Shown: in pieces, positions 24,734-37,800 of the stretch
How the letters are laid out: the number at the start of each line of letters is the position of its first letter
Position numbering within the stretch: the first letter of the stretch is position 1
NCBI RefSeq assembly: GCF_051401765.1
Contig: NW_027480598.1
Location: 62,001-126,000, forward strand
DNA: 64,000 nt
From: Calliopsis andreniformis
Lineage: Eukaryota > Arthropoda > Insecta > Hymenoptera > Andrenidae
Reading direction: 5' to 3'
Translations under genes and position numbers: made by a program
Notes under the pieces: model-generated
Databases searched by the model: none
What the model saw: the letters and a program-made list of their open reading frames with translations, nothing else
What the model was told of the DNA's origin: nothing

Positions 24734-27700
24734 CCATAGCCATAGCAGCCAGAGCCATAGCCATAGCAGCTATAGCCATACCCAAAGCAGCCTTAGCAAT
24801 AGCCATAGCGGCCATAGACTCGACCATAGCCATAGCCATAGCAGCCATAGCCATAGCCATAGCAGCCATAGCCATAGCCATAGCCATAGCCATAGCCATA
24901 GCAGCAATAGCAATAGCCATAGCAGCCATAGTAGCCACAGCCAAAACTATTGCAGCCATAGCCATAGCGATAACAGCCATAGCCATAGCCATAGCAGTCA
25001 TAGCGATAGCCATAGGAGCCGTAGCCATAGCCATAGCAGCCATAGCCATAGCCATAGCACGCATAGCCATAGCCATAGCAGCCGTAGCCATAGCCATAGC
25101 AGCCATAGACATAGCAGCAATAGCCATAGGCATAGCAGCCATAGTTATAGCCATAGCAGACATAGCAGCCATAGCCATAGCCATAGTAGCCACAGCTAAA
25201 GCTATAGCAGCGATATTCATAGCCATAGCAGCCATAGCAGACATAGCCATAGCCATAGCCATAGCAGCCATAGCCATAGCCATAGCCATAGAAGCCATAG
25301 CCATAGCCATAGCCATAGCCTTAGCAGCAATAGCCATAGCCATAGCAGCCATAGCAGCCATAGCGATAGCCATAGCAGTCATAGCAATACCCATAGCGAT
25401 AGCCATAGCAGTCATAGCAATACCCATAGCACGCATAGCGATAGCCATAGCAGCCGTAGCCATAGCCATAGCAGCGATAGACATAGCCATATCAGACATA
25501 GCCGTAGCCATAGCCGTAGCCATAGCATCCATAGCCATAGCCACAGCAGCGGTAGCCTTAGCCATAGTCTTAGCAGCCATAGCCATAGCCGTAGTAGCTA
25601 TAGCAACAACCATAGCAGACATAGCCACAGGCGTAGCACGCATAGCGATAGCCATAGCTGCCATAACCATAGCCAGAGCAGCCATAGACATAGCAGCCAT
25701 AGCCATAACCAGAGCAGACACAGCCATAGCCATAGCCACGGCAGCCAATGCCATAGCCATAGCAGTTATAGCCATACCCGTAGCAACCATAGGCATAGCA
25801 ATACCCGCCATAGACATAGCAGCCAATGTCATAGCCATAGCAGTTATAGCCATAGCCGTAGCAGCCATAGGCATAACTATACCAGCCATAGACGTAGCAG
25901 CCATAGCGATAGCCATAGCAGCATAGCCATAGCCCTAGCAGCCATAGCCATAGCCATAGCAGCGATACACATAGCCATATCAGCTATAGCCGTAGCCATT
26001 GCAGCCATAACAATAGCCATAGCAGCCGTAACCATAGCCATAGCCGCCATAGCCATAGCCATAGCAGCCGTAGCCATAGCCATAGCCATAGCCGTAGCAA
26101 CAATAGCCATAGCCGTAGCAGCCAGAGCAGTCATAGCCATAGCCATAGTAGCCATAGCCATAGCCACAGCAGCCATGGGCATAGCCATAGCCATAGCAGC
26201 CACAGCCATAGCCACAGCCACAGCAGACATAGCTTTAGCCATAGCAGCCGCAGCCATAGCCATAGCCATAGCAGCCAGAGCCATAACCATAGCAGCTATA
26301 TCCATACCCAGGCATAGCAATAGCCATAGCCATAGCAGCCATAGCCATAGCCATAACCATACTAGCCATAGCAATAGCCATAGCCATAGTAGCCACAGCC
26401 AAAGCTATTGCACCCATAGCCATAGCCATAGCAGCCATAGCCATAGCCATAGCAGCCATAGCCATAGCCAAAGCAGCCATAGCCATCGCCATAGCCATAG
26501 TAGCCATAGCCACAGCCATAGCAGCCATAGCAATAGTCATAACAATACTAGCCATAGCCATAGCCACAGCCATAGTAGCCACAGCCAAAGCTATTGCAGC
26601 CATAGTCATAGCCATAGCAGCCATAGCCATAGCCATAGCCGTCATAGCGATAGCAATAGCAGCCGTAGCCATAGCCACAGCAGCAATAGCCATAGCCCTA
26701 GCAGCCATGGCCATAGCCATAGCCATAGCAGCCGTAGCCATAGCCGTAGCCATAGCCATAGCCATAGTAGCCGCAGCCAAAGCTATTGCAGCCATAGCCA
26801 TAACCATAGCAGCCATAGTCAAAGCCATAGCAGTCATAGCGATAGCCATAGCAGCCGTAGCCATAGCCACAGCAGCCATGGCCATAGCCATAGCCATAGT
26901 AGCCATAGCCATAGCCACAGCAGCAATGGGCATAGCCATAGGCATAGCAGGCATAGCCATCGCCATAGCAGCCATAGCTATATCCATAGCAGTCATACCC
27001 ATAGCCATAGCCATAGCAGCCATAGTCACAGCCACAGCCACAGCAGGCAATGCAATAGCCATAGCAGCTATAGCCACAGTCGTAGCAGCCATAGCCATAA
27101 CCATAGCAGCCATAGCCATATCCATAGGAGCCATAGCCATAGCCATAGCAGCCACAGCAATAGCCATAGCAGCCATAGCCATAGCCATAGCCATAGCCGT
27201 AGCAACAATAGCTATAGCCATACCAGCGAGAGCAGTCATAGCCATAGCCGCAGTAGACATAGCCATAGCCACAGCAGCCATAGCCATAGCCAGAGCAGCC
27301 ATAGCCGTAGCCATAGCTATAGCCAAAGCAGCCATAGCTATAGCCGTATCCATAGCCATTGCCATTGCAGCATTAGCGATAGCAATAGCAGGCATAGCCA
27401 TAGCCAATGCGGCCATAGCAGCCATAGCCGTAGCCACGGCCATAGCAATACCAGCAATAGCCATAGCGATAGCAGCCATAGCCATAGCCATAGCAGCCAC
27501 AGCCAAAGCTATAGCAGCCATAGTCATACCCATAGCAGCCATACCAGCCATAGCCACAGCCATAGCCATAGCAAGTATAGCCATAGCCATAGTAGCCACA
27601 GCCAAAGCTATAGCAGCTATATTAATAGCCATAGCAGCCATAGCAGACATAGCCATAGCCATAGCCATAGTCATAGCAGCCATAGCCATAGCCATAGCAG

Positions 27701-27903
27701 CCATAGCCATAGTCATAGAAGCCGTAGCCGTAGCCATAACCATAGCCTTAGCAGCAATAGCCATGGCCATAGCAGCCATAGCAGCCATAGCCATAGCCAT
27801 AGCAGCCATAGCCATAGCCATAGCACGCATAGCGATAGCCACAGCACGCATAGCGATAGCGATAGTAGCCGTAGCCATAGCCATAGCAGCGATAGACATA
27901 GCC
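24734..27903. repeat. ~3.15-kb block, right copy
   Basis: Partner of 15975-19129. It carries GCAGCATAGCC at about 25919 and ACCCAGGCATAG at 26306, both 8753 after the left copy. Local differences include GACTCGACC at about 24817 against GACATGACC, and an extra 21-base step near 27790. At 27904 it switches to sequence resembling 19700 onward, skipping about 570 bases relative to the left copy. Confidence 0.82.
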
Positions 27904-28242
27904 ATAGTAGCAACAGCCAAAGCTATAACAGCGATATTCATAGCCATAGCAGCCATAGCAGACATAGCCACAGCCATAGCCATAGCAGACATAACAATAT
28001 CCATAGTCATAGCAGCCATAGCCATAGCCATAGCAGCCATAGCCATAGAAGCCATAGCCATAGCCATAGCAGCCATAGACATAGCAGCCATAGCCATAGC
28101 CATAGCAGACATTGTCATAGCCATAGCCATAGCCAGAGCAGCCAATGCCTTAGCCATAGCAGTTATAGCCATAGCCGTAGCTATAGCCATTGCCATTGCA
28201 GCACTAGCGATAGCAATAGCAGGCATAGCCATACCCATAGCG
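27904..28242. repeat. Array segment resembling 19700-20060
   Basis: Begins with AGTAGCAACAGCCAAAGC, as at about 19708. It then carries the ACAATATCCATAGTC variant, but lacks the CATATAGCAG register break present at 19911. It therefore represents either the pre-break state or a repaired copy. No gene. Confidence 0.7.
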
Positions 28243-29156
28243 GCCATAGCAGCCATAGCCATAGCCATATCAGCCATAGCCATAGACATAGCCATAGCAG
28301 CCAGAGCCATAGCCAGAGCAGACATAGCCATAGCCATAGCAGCAAATGCCATAGCAGTTATAGCCATAGCCGTAACAGCCATAGGCATAGCTATACCAGC
28401 CATAGACATAGCAGCCATTGCCATGGACATTGCAGCCATAGCCATAGCCACAGCAGCCGTAGCCATAGCCATAGCCATAGCAGCCATAGACATAGCGATA
28501 GCCACAGGAGCCAATGCCATAGCCATAGCAGTTATAGCCATAGCCGTAGCAGCCATAGGCATAGCTATACCAGCCATAGACATAGCAGCCATTGCCATGG
28601 ACATTGCAGCCATTGTCATAGCCATAGCCATAGCCAGAGCAGCCAATGCCTTAGCCATAGCACTTATAGCCATAGCCGTAGCAGCCATACGCGTAGCTAT
28701 ACCAGCCGTAGACGAAGCGGCCATAGCCATAGCCACAGGAGCCGTAGCTGTATCCATAGCAGCAATAGCCACAGCCATAGCAGCCATATGCATAGCTATA
28801 GGAGCCATAGCCATAGCAATAGCACGCATAGCGATAGCCATAGCAGCCTAGCCATAGCCATAGCAGCCATAGCCGTAGCCATAGCCGGAGCCATAGCATC
28901 CATAGCCATAGCCACAACAGCGGTTGCCATAGCCATAGTCTTAGCAGCCATAGCCATAGCCGTAGTAGCTATATCAATAACCATAGCAGACATAGGCGCA
29001 GCCGTAGCACGCATAGCGATAGCCATAACAGACATAACCATAGCCAGAGCAGCCATAGCCATAGCCATAGCAGCAATAGCCATATTCATAGCAGCCATAC
29101 CCATTGCCATAGCAGACATAGCCATAGCCATAGCAGCCATAGCCATAGCCATAGCA
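28243..29156. repeat. 914-bp period, copy 1
   Basis: 28243-28874 matches 29157-29788 at spacing 914 with scattered substitutions, for example GCACGCATAGCG against GTACGCATAGCG. The CAGCCTAGCC junction is at about 28844-28853. The remainder, 28875-29156, includes CCGGAGCC and CCACAACAGCGG and resembles sequence just after 29890, so the second copy carries an insertion of about 100 bases. No gene. Confidence 0.8.
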
Positions 29157-30254
29157 GCCATAGCAGCCATAGCCATAGCCATATCAGCCATAGCCATAGA
29201 CATAGCCATAGCAGCCAGAGCCATAGCCAGAGCAGACATGGCCATAGCCATAGCAGCAAATGCCATAGCAGTTATAGCCATAGCCGTAGCAGCCATAGGC
29301 ATAGCTATACCAGCCATAGACATAGAAGCCATTGCCATGGACATTGCAGCCATAGCCATAGCCACAGCAGCCGTAGCCATAGCCATAGCCATAGCAGCCA
29401 TAGACATAGCGATAGCCACAGGGGCCAATGCCATAGCCATAGCAGTTATAGCCATAGCCGTACCAGCCATAGGCATATCTATACCAGCCATAGACATAGC
29501 AGCCATTGCCATGGACATTGCAGCCATTGTCATAGCCATAGCCATAGCCAGAGCAGCCAATGCCTTAGCCATAGCACTTATAGCCATAGCCGTAGCAGCC
29601 ATACGCGTAGCTATACCAGCCGTAGACGAAGCAGCCATAGCCATAGAGACAGGAGCCATAGCTGTATCCATAGCAGCAATAGCCACAGCCATAGCAGCCA
29701 TATGCATAGCTATAGGAGACATAGCCATAGCAATAGTACGCATAGCGATTGCCATAGCAGCCTAGCCATAGCCATAGCAGCCATAGCCATAGCCATAGTC
29801 ATAGCAGCCATAGCCATAGCCATAGAAGCCATAGCCATAGCCATAGCCATAGCCATAGCCATAGCCTTAGCAGCAATAGCCATAGCCATATCAGCCATAG
29901 CCGTAGCCATAGCCGGAGCCATAGCATCCATAGCCATAGCCACAACAGCGGTTGCCATAGCCATAGTCCTAGCAGCCATAGCCTTAGCCGTAGTAGCTAT
30001 AGCAATAACCATAGCAGACATAGCCATAACCGTAGCACGCATAGCGATAGCCATAGCAGCCATAACCATAGCCAGAGCAGCCATAGACATAGCAGCCATA
30101 GCCATAACCAGAGCAGACATAGCCATAGCCATAGCCACGGCAGCCAATGCCATAGCCATAGCAGTTATAGCCATAGCCGTAGCAAATATAGGCATAGCTA
30201 TACCCGCCATAGACATAGCAGCCAATGTGACAGCCATAGCAGTTATAGCCATAG
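29157..30254. repeat. 914-bp period, copy 2 and continuation
   Basis: Second copy of the 914-bp unit, with CAGCCTAGCC at about 29757-29767 followed by an insertion of plain array (about 29789-29890). It then resumes the copy-1 order with CCGGAGCC and CCACAACAGCGG. It ends in a segment, 30060-30254, resembling 16910-17115. No gene. Confidence 0.72.
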
Positions 30255-30624
30255 CCGTAGCAGCCATAGGCATAGCTATACCAGCCATAGACGTAGCAGC
30301 CATAGCGATAGCCATAGCAGCCTAGCCATAGCCATAGCAGCCATAGCCATAGCCATAGGAGCGATAGACATAGCCATATCAGCAATAGCCGTAGCCATTG
30401 CAGCCATAACAATAGCCACAGCAGCCGTAACCATAGCCATAGCCGCCATAGCCATATACATAGCAGCCGTAGCCATAGCCATAACCATAGCCGTAGCAAC
30501 AATAGCAATAGCCATAGCAGCCAGAGCAGTCATAGCCATAGCCATGGTAGCCATAGCCATAGCCACAGCAGCCATGGGCATAGCCATAGCCATAGCAGCC
30601 ATAGCCATAGTCACAGCCACAGCA
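30255..30624. repeat. ~370-base block, copy 1 (partner 33701-34070)
   Basis: Matches 33701-34070 at spacing 3446, including a CAGCCTAGCC junction preceded by GACGTAGCAGCC rather than the usual cassette (about 30317-30326). After 30624 the copies part: AGCAGCCATA here, AGCAGACATA in the partner. No gene. Confidence 0.8.
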
Positions 30625-30942
30625 GCCATAGCCATAGCCATAGCAGCCAGAGCCATAGCCATAGCAGTTATAGCCATACCCACAGCAGCCTTAGCCATAG
30701 CCATAGCGGCCATAGACATGACCATAGCCATAGCCATAGCAGCCGTAGCCATAGCCATAGCAGCCAGAGCCATAGCCATAGCAGCTATACCCATACCCAA
30801 AGCAGCCATAGCCATAGCCATAGCAGCCATAGCCATAGCCATAGCAGCCATGGCCATAGCCATAGCCAGAGCAGCCATAGCCATAGCCATAGCAGCCATA
30901 GCCATAGCCATAGCACGCATAGCGATAGCCATAGCAGCCATA
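30625..30942. repeat. Array segment resembling 39605-39900 and about 55540-55810
   Basis: Carries GACATGACC (about 30716) and the TATACCCATACCCAAAGC variant (about 30786), both found again at 39745 and 55686. The spacing to the 39-kb copy is about 8956. No gene. Confidence 0.72.
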
Positions 30943-33037
30943 GCCAAAGCCATAGCAGCCATAGCCGTAGCCATAGCACGCATAGCGACAGCCATAGCCA
31001 CCGTGGCCATAGCCATGTTAGCCATAGCCATAGCCATAGCCTTAGCAGCCACAGTCATAGCCATAGCAGCCATATCCATAGCCACAGCAGCCATAGTCGT
31101 AGCTATAGCAGCTGTAGCCATAGCTAACGCAGACATAACCATAGCCATAGCAGCCATAGACATAACCATAGCAGCCATAGCTGTATCCATTGGAGCCATA
31201 TCCGTAGCCATCGCAGGCATAGCCATAGCCATAGCCATCGCCATAGTAGCAATAGCAATAGCCATAGCAGCCATAGCAGCCATAGCCATAGCCATAGCAG
31301 CCATAGCCATAGCCATAGCACGCATAGCGACAGCCATAGCCACCGTGGCCATAGCCATATTAGCCATAGCCATAGCCATAGCCTTAGCAGCCACAGTCAT
31401 AGCCACAGCAGCCATAGCCATAGCCATAGCAGCCATAGCCATAGCCATTGCAGCCATAGCCATAGCCATAGCACGCATAGCGATAGCCATAGCAGCCGTA
31501 GCCATAGCCATAGCAGCGACAGACATAGCCATATCAGCCATAGCCGTATCCATAGCCGTAGCCATGGCATCCATAGCCATATCCACAGCAGCGGTAGCCA
31601 TAGCCATAGTCTTAGCAGCCGTAGCCATAGCCGTAGTAGCTATAGCAATAACCATAGCAGAAATAGCCATAGCCGTAGCACGCATAGCTATAGCCATAGC
31701 AGCCACAACCATATCCAGAGCAGCCATAGCCATAGCCATAACAGCAATAGCCATATTCATAGCAGCCATACCCATAGCCATAGCAGACATAGCCATAGCC
31801 ATAGCAGCCATAGTCATAGCCATAGTAGCCATTGCCATAGCCATAGCAGCCATAGCATTAGCCACAGCGGCCATAGCCATAGCCACAGCCATAGCAGCCA
31901 TAGCCATAGCCATAGCAGCCATAGACATAGCAGACATAGCCATAGCCATAGCAGCCATTGTCATAGCCATAGCCATAGCCACAGCAGCCATAGCCATAGC
32001 CAGAGCAGACATAGCCATGGCCATAGCCACAGCAGCCAATGCCATAGCCATAGCAGTTATAGCCATAGCCGTAGCCATAGCCATAGCCATAGCAGCCATA
32101 GCAATAGCAGCCATAGCCATAGCAGCCATAGCCATAGCCATAGCAGTCAGAGCCATAGAAATAGCAGCAATAGCCATATTCATAGCAGCCATAGCGATAG
32201 CCATAGCAGACATAGCCATAGCCATAGCAGCCATAGTCATAGCCATAGTAGCCATAGCCATAGCCATAGCCATAGCAGCCATAGTCATAGCCATTGTAGC
32301 CATAGCCATAGCCATAGCAGCCATAGCATTAGCCACAGCGGCCATAGCCATAGCCACAGCCATAGCAGCCATAGCCATAGCCATAGCAGCCATAGACATA
32401 GCAGACATACCCATAGCCATAGCAGCCATTGTCATAGCCATAGCCATAGCCACAGCAGCCATAGCCATAGCCAGAGCAGACATAGCCATGGCCATAGCCA
32501 CAGCAGCCAATGCCATAGCCATAGCAGTTATAGCCATAGCCGTAGCCATAGCCATAGCCATAGCAGCCATAGCCATAGCAGCCATAGCCATAGCCATAGC
32601 AGCCATAGCCGTAGCCACCGCAGACATAGCCATAGCCATAGCCATAGCCATAGCCATAGCAGCAATAGCAGTAGCCATAGCAGCCATAGCAGCCATAGAT
32701 ATATCCATAGCAGCCATAGCCATAGACACAGCCATATCAGCCATAAACATAGCCATAGCCACAGTAGCCAATGCCATAGCCATAGCAGTTATAGCCATAG
32801 CCGTAGCAGCCATAGGCATAGCTATACCAGCCATAGACATAGCAGACATAGCCATAGCCATAGCAGCCATTGCCATAGCCATAGTCATAGCAGTCATAGC
32901 CATAGCCATAGCAGATATAGCCATAGCCATAGAAGCCATAGCCATAGCCATAGCCATAGCCTTAGCAGCAATAGCCATAGCGATAGCAGCCATAGCAGCC
33001 ATAGCCATAGCCATTGCAGCCATAGCCATAGCCATAG
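30943..33037. repeat. ~2.1-kb block shared with 40214-41837, with a nested 471-bp duplication
   Basis: Matches 40214-41837 at spacing 9271, falling to 8800 past a nested 471-bp tandem duplication (31860-32100 and 32331-32571) that the 40-kb copy lacks. Rare variants shared by both include GCCACCGTGGCC, GTAGCCATAGCTAACGC and TCCATTGGAGCC. Part of it recurs at about 56146-56550. No gene. Confidence 0.82.
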
Positions 33038-33700
33038 AAGCCATAGCCATAGCCATAGCCATAGCCATAGCCTTAGCAGCAATAGCCATAGCCATAGCAG
33101 GCATAGCAGCCATAGCCATAGCCATAGCAGCCATAGCATTAGCCACAGCAGCCATAGCCATAGCCATAGCCATAGCAGCGATAGCCATAGCCATAGCAGC
33201 CATAGACATAGCTGCCATGGCCATATTCATAGCAGCCATAGTCATAGCCATAGCAGCCATAGCAGCCATAGCCATAGCCATAGCAGCCATGGCCATAGCC
33301 ATAGCCGGAGCAGCCATAGCAATAGCCACAGCAGCCATAGCCATAGCCGTAGCCATAGCCATTGCCATTGCAGCACTAGCGATAGCAATAGCAGGCATAG
33401 CAGCCCTAGCCATAGCCATAGCCATAGCAACTATAGCCATAGCCATAGTAGCCACAGCCAAAGCTATAGCAGCGATATTCAAAGCCATAGCAGCAATAGC
33501 AGACATAGCCATAGCCAAAGCCATAGCAGCCATAGTCATAGCCATAGTCATAGCAGCCATAGCCATAGCCAAAGCAGCCGTAGCCATAGCCATAGAAGCC
33601 ATAGCCATAGCCATAGCCATAGCCATAGCCTTAGCAGCAATAGCCATAGCCATAGCAGGCATAGCAGCCATAGCCATAGCCATAGCAGCCATAGCCATAG
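33038..33700. repeat. Partial copy of the right-centre 1-kb block
   Basis: 33125-33700 matches about 43100-43682 at spacing 9975, sharing GCAGCATTAGCC, CTGCCATGGCC, GCCGGAGCAGCC and AGCAGCCCTAGCC variants. It is the fifth, truncated member of a family also found at 42.98, 45.92, 48.70 and 50.14 kb. No gene. Confidence 0.78.
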
Positions 33701-34821
33701 CCATAGCAGCCATAGGCATAGCTATACCAGCCATAGACGTAGCAGCCATAGCGATAGCCATAGCAGCCTAGCCATAGCCATAGCAGCCATAGCCATAGCC
33801 ATAGGAGCGATAGACATAGCCATATCAGCAATAGCCGTAGCCATTGCAGCCATAACAATAGCCACAGCAGCCGTAACCATAGCCATAGCCGCCATAGCCA
33901 TATACATAGCAGCCGTAGCCATAGCCATAACCATAGCCGTAGCAACAATAGCAATAGCCATAGCAGCCAGAGCAGTCATAGCCATAGCCATGGTAGCCAT
34001 AGCCATAGCCACAGCAGCCATGGGCATAGCCATAGCCATAGCAGCCATAGCCATAGTCACAGCCACAGCAGACATAGCTATAGCCATAGCAGCCGTAGCC
34101 ATAGCCATAGCCATAGCAGCCAGAGCCATAACCATAGCAGCTATATCCATACCCAGGCATAGCAATAGCCATAGCCATTGCAGCCATAGCCATAGCCATA
34201 ACCATACTAGCCATAGCAATAGCCATAGCCATAGTAGCCACAGCCAAAGCTATTGCACCCATAGCCAGAGGCATAGCAGCCATAGCCATAGCCATAGCAG
34301 CCATAGCCATAGCCAAAGCAGCCATAGCCATAGCCATAGCCATAGCAGCTATAGCCATAGCCATAGCAGCCTGAGCCATAGCCATAGCAGCTATAGCCGT
34401 ACCCAAAGCAGCCATAGCCAGTGCCAAAGCAGCCAGAGCCATAGCCATAGCAGCTATAGCCATAACCATAGTAGCCATAGCCATAGCCATAGCCATAGCA
34501 GACATAGCAGCCATAGCCATAGCCATAGCAGCCATAGCCATAACCATAGCACGCATAGCGACAGCCATAGCAGCCATAGCCATAGCCATAGCAGCCATGG
34601 CCATAGCCACAGCCAGAGCAGCCATAACCATAACCATAGCAGCCAGAGCCATAGCCATAGCAGCTATAGCCATACCCAAAGCAGCCTTAGCCATAGCCAT
34701 AGCGGCCATAGACATGACCATAGCCATAGCCATAGCAGCCATAGCCATAGCCATAGCAGCCAGAGCCATAGCCATAGCAGCTATAGCCATACCCAAAGCA
34801 GCCTTAGCCATAGCCATAGCG
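33701..34821. repeat. 370-base block copy 2 plus cassette region
   Basis: 33701-34070 repeats 30255-30624. 33.77-34.22 kb also matches 17.17-17.62 kb at spacing 16598, including the ACCCAGGCATAG break (34151). The rest is array resembling 24.4-24.9 kb, with two GACATGACC segments. The last CAGCCTAGCC junction I see in the window is at about 33764-33773. A unique GCGGATTATAGACATG stretch at about 34818-34833 ends the block. Confidence 0.78.
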
Positions 34822-37800
34822 GATTATAGACATGACCATAGCCATAGCCATAGCAGCCATAGCCATAGCCATAGCAGCCATAGCCATAGCCATAGCCATA
34901 GCCATAGCCATAGCCATAGCCATAGCAGCAATAGCAATAGCCATAGCAGCCATAGTAGCCACAGCCAAAACTATGGCAGCCAGAGCCATAGCGATAACAG
35001 CCATAGCCATAGCCATAGCAGTCATAGCGATAGCCATAGAAGCCGTAGCCATAGCCATAGCAGCCATAGCCGTAGCCATAGCAGCCAGAGACATAGCCAT
35101 AGCAGCCATAGCCATAGACATAGCAGCCATGGCCATAGCCATAGCCAGAGCAGCCATAGCCATTGCCCTAGCATCCATAGCCATAGCCGTAGCCATAGCC
35201 ATTGCCATAGCAGCAATAGCCATAACCATAGTAGCCATAGCCATAGCCATAGCCATAGCCATAGTAGCCACAGCCAAAGCTATTGCAGCCATAGCCATAA
35301 CCATAGCAGCCATAGCCATAGCCTTAGCAGTCATATCGATAGCAATAGCAGCCGTAGCCACAGCCATAGCAGCCATAGCCATAGCCCTAGCAGCCATAGC
35401 ATTAGCCACAGCAGCCATAGCCATAGCCACAGCCATAGCAGCCATAGCCATAGTCATAGCAGCCATAGACATAGCAGCCATAGCCATAGCCATAGCAGCC
35501 ATTGTCATAGCCATAGCCATAGCCACAGCAGCCATAGCCATAGCCAGAGCAGACATAGCCATAGCCATAGCCGCAGCAGCAAATGCCATAGCCATAGCAG
35601 TTATGGCCATAGCCGCAGCAGCCATAGGCATAGCTATACCAGCCATAGCCATAGCAGCCATTGTCATAGCCACTGCCATAGCCACAGCAGCCATAGCCAT
35701 AGCCAGAGCAGACATAGCCATAGCGATAGCCACAGCAGCCACAGCCATAGATAGAGCCATAGCAGCCATAGCCATAGCCATAGCAGCCATAGACATAGCA
35801 GACATAGACATAGCCATAGCAGCCATTGTCATAGTTATAGCCATAGCCACAGCAGCCGTAGCCATAGCCAGAGCAGACATAGCCATAGCCATAGCCATAG
35901 CAGCCAATGCCATAGCCATAGCAGTTATACCCATAGCCGTAGCAGCCATAGGCATAGCTATACCAGCCATAGACATAGCAGCCATTGCCATGGACATTGC
36001 AGCCACAGCTATATCCATAGCAGCCATAGCCATAGCCATAGCCATAGCAGCCTTAGACATAGCCATAGCCACAGCAGCCAATGGCATAGCCATAGCAGTT
36101 ATAGCCATAGCCGTAGCAGCCATAGGCATAGCTATACCAGCCACAGACATAGCAGCCATAGCCATAGCCATAGCAGCCATAGTCATAGCCATAGCCATAG
36201 CCATAGCAGCAACAGTCATAGCCATAGCAGCCCTAGCAGCCGTAGCCACAGCCATAGCAGCCACAGCCAAAGGTATAGCAGCCATAGTCATAGCCATAGC
36301 AGCAATAGCCATATTCATAGCAGCCATACCCATAGCCATAGCAGACATAGCCATGGACATAGCCATAGTAGCCATAGCCATAGCCATAGCAGCCATAGAC
36401 ATAGCAGCCATAGCCATAGCCATAGCCATAGCAGCAATAGCCATATTCATAGCAGCCATACCCAAAGCCATAGCAGACATAGCCATAGCCATAGCAGCTA
36501 TAGTCATAGCCATAGTAGCCATAGCCATAGCCATAGCAGCCATAGCATTAGCCACAGCAGCCATAGCCATAGCCACAGCCATAGCAGCCATAGCCATAGT
36601 CATAGCAGCCATAGACTTAGCAGCCATAGCCATAGCCATAGCAGCCATTGTCATAGCCATAGCCATAGCCACAGCAGCCATAGCAATAGCCAGAGCAGAC
36701 ATAGCCATAGCCATAGCAACAGCAGCAAATGCCATAGCCATAGCAGTTATAGCCATAGCCGTAGCAGCCATAGGCGTAGCTATACCAGCCATAGACATAG
36801 CAGCCATTGCCATGGACATTGCAGCCATAGCCATAGCCATAGCAGCTATAGTCATAGCCATAGTAGCCATAGCCATAGCCATAGCAGCCATAGCATTAGC
36901 CACAGCAGCCATAGCCATAGCCACAGCCATAGCAGCCATAGCCATAGTCATAGCAGCAATAGCAATAGCCATACCATTCATAGCCGCCATAGCCATAGCC
37001 CTAGCAGCCGTAGCTATAACCATAGCAGCCATAGCCATAGCCATAGCCATAGCCATAGCCGTAGCAAAAATAGCCGTAGCCATAGCAGCCATAGCAGCCA
37101 TAGCCATAGCCATAGCAACACTGGCCATAGCCATAGCCAGAGCAGCCGTATCCATAGCCATAGCAGCCATAGCCATAGCCGTAGCCATAGCCATTGCCAT
37201 TGCAGCACTAGCGATAGCAATAGCAGGCATAGCCATACCCATAGCGGCCATAGCAGCCATAGCCGTAGCCATGGCCATAGCCATACCAGCCATGGCCATA
37301 GCCATAGCAGCCATAGCCATAGCCATAGCAGCCGCAGCCAAAGCTATAGCAACCATATTCATAGCCATAGCAGCCATAGCAGCCCTAGCCATAGCCATAG
37401 CCATAGCAACTATAGCCATAGCCATAGTAGCCACAGCCAAAGCTATAGCAGCGATATTCATAGCCATAGCAGCCATAGCAGACATAGCCATAGCCATAGC
37501 CATAGCAGGCATAGCCATACCCATAGCGGCCATAGCAGCCATAGCCGTAGCCATGGCCAAAGCCATACCAGCCATGGCCATAGCCATAGCAGCCATAGCC
37601 ATAGCCATAGCAGCCGCAGCCAAAGCTATAGCAACCATAGTCATAGCCATAGCAGCCATAGCAGCCCTAGCCATAGCCATAGCCATAGCAACTATAGCCA
37701 TAGCCATAGTAGCCACAGCCAAAACTATGGCAGCCAGAGCCATAGCGATAGCAGCCATAGCCATAGCCATAGCAGTCATAGCGATAGCCATAGAAGCCGT

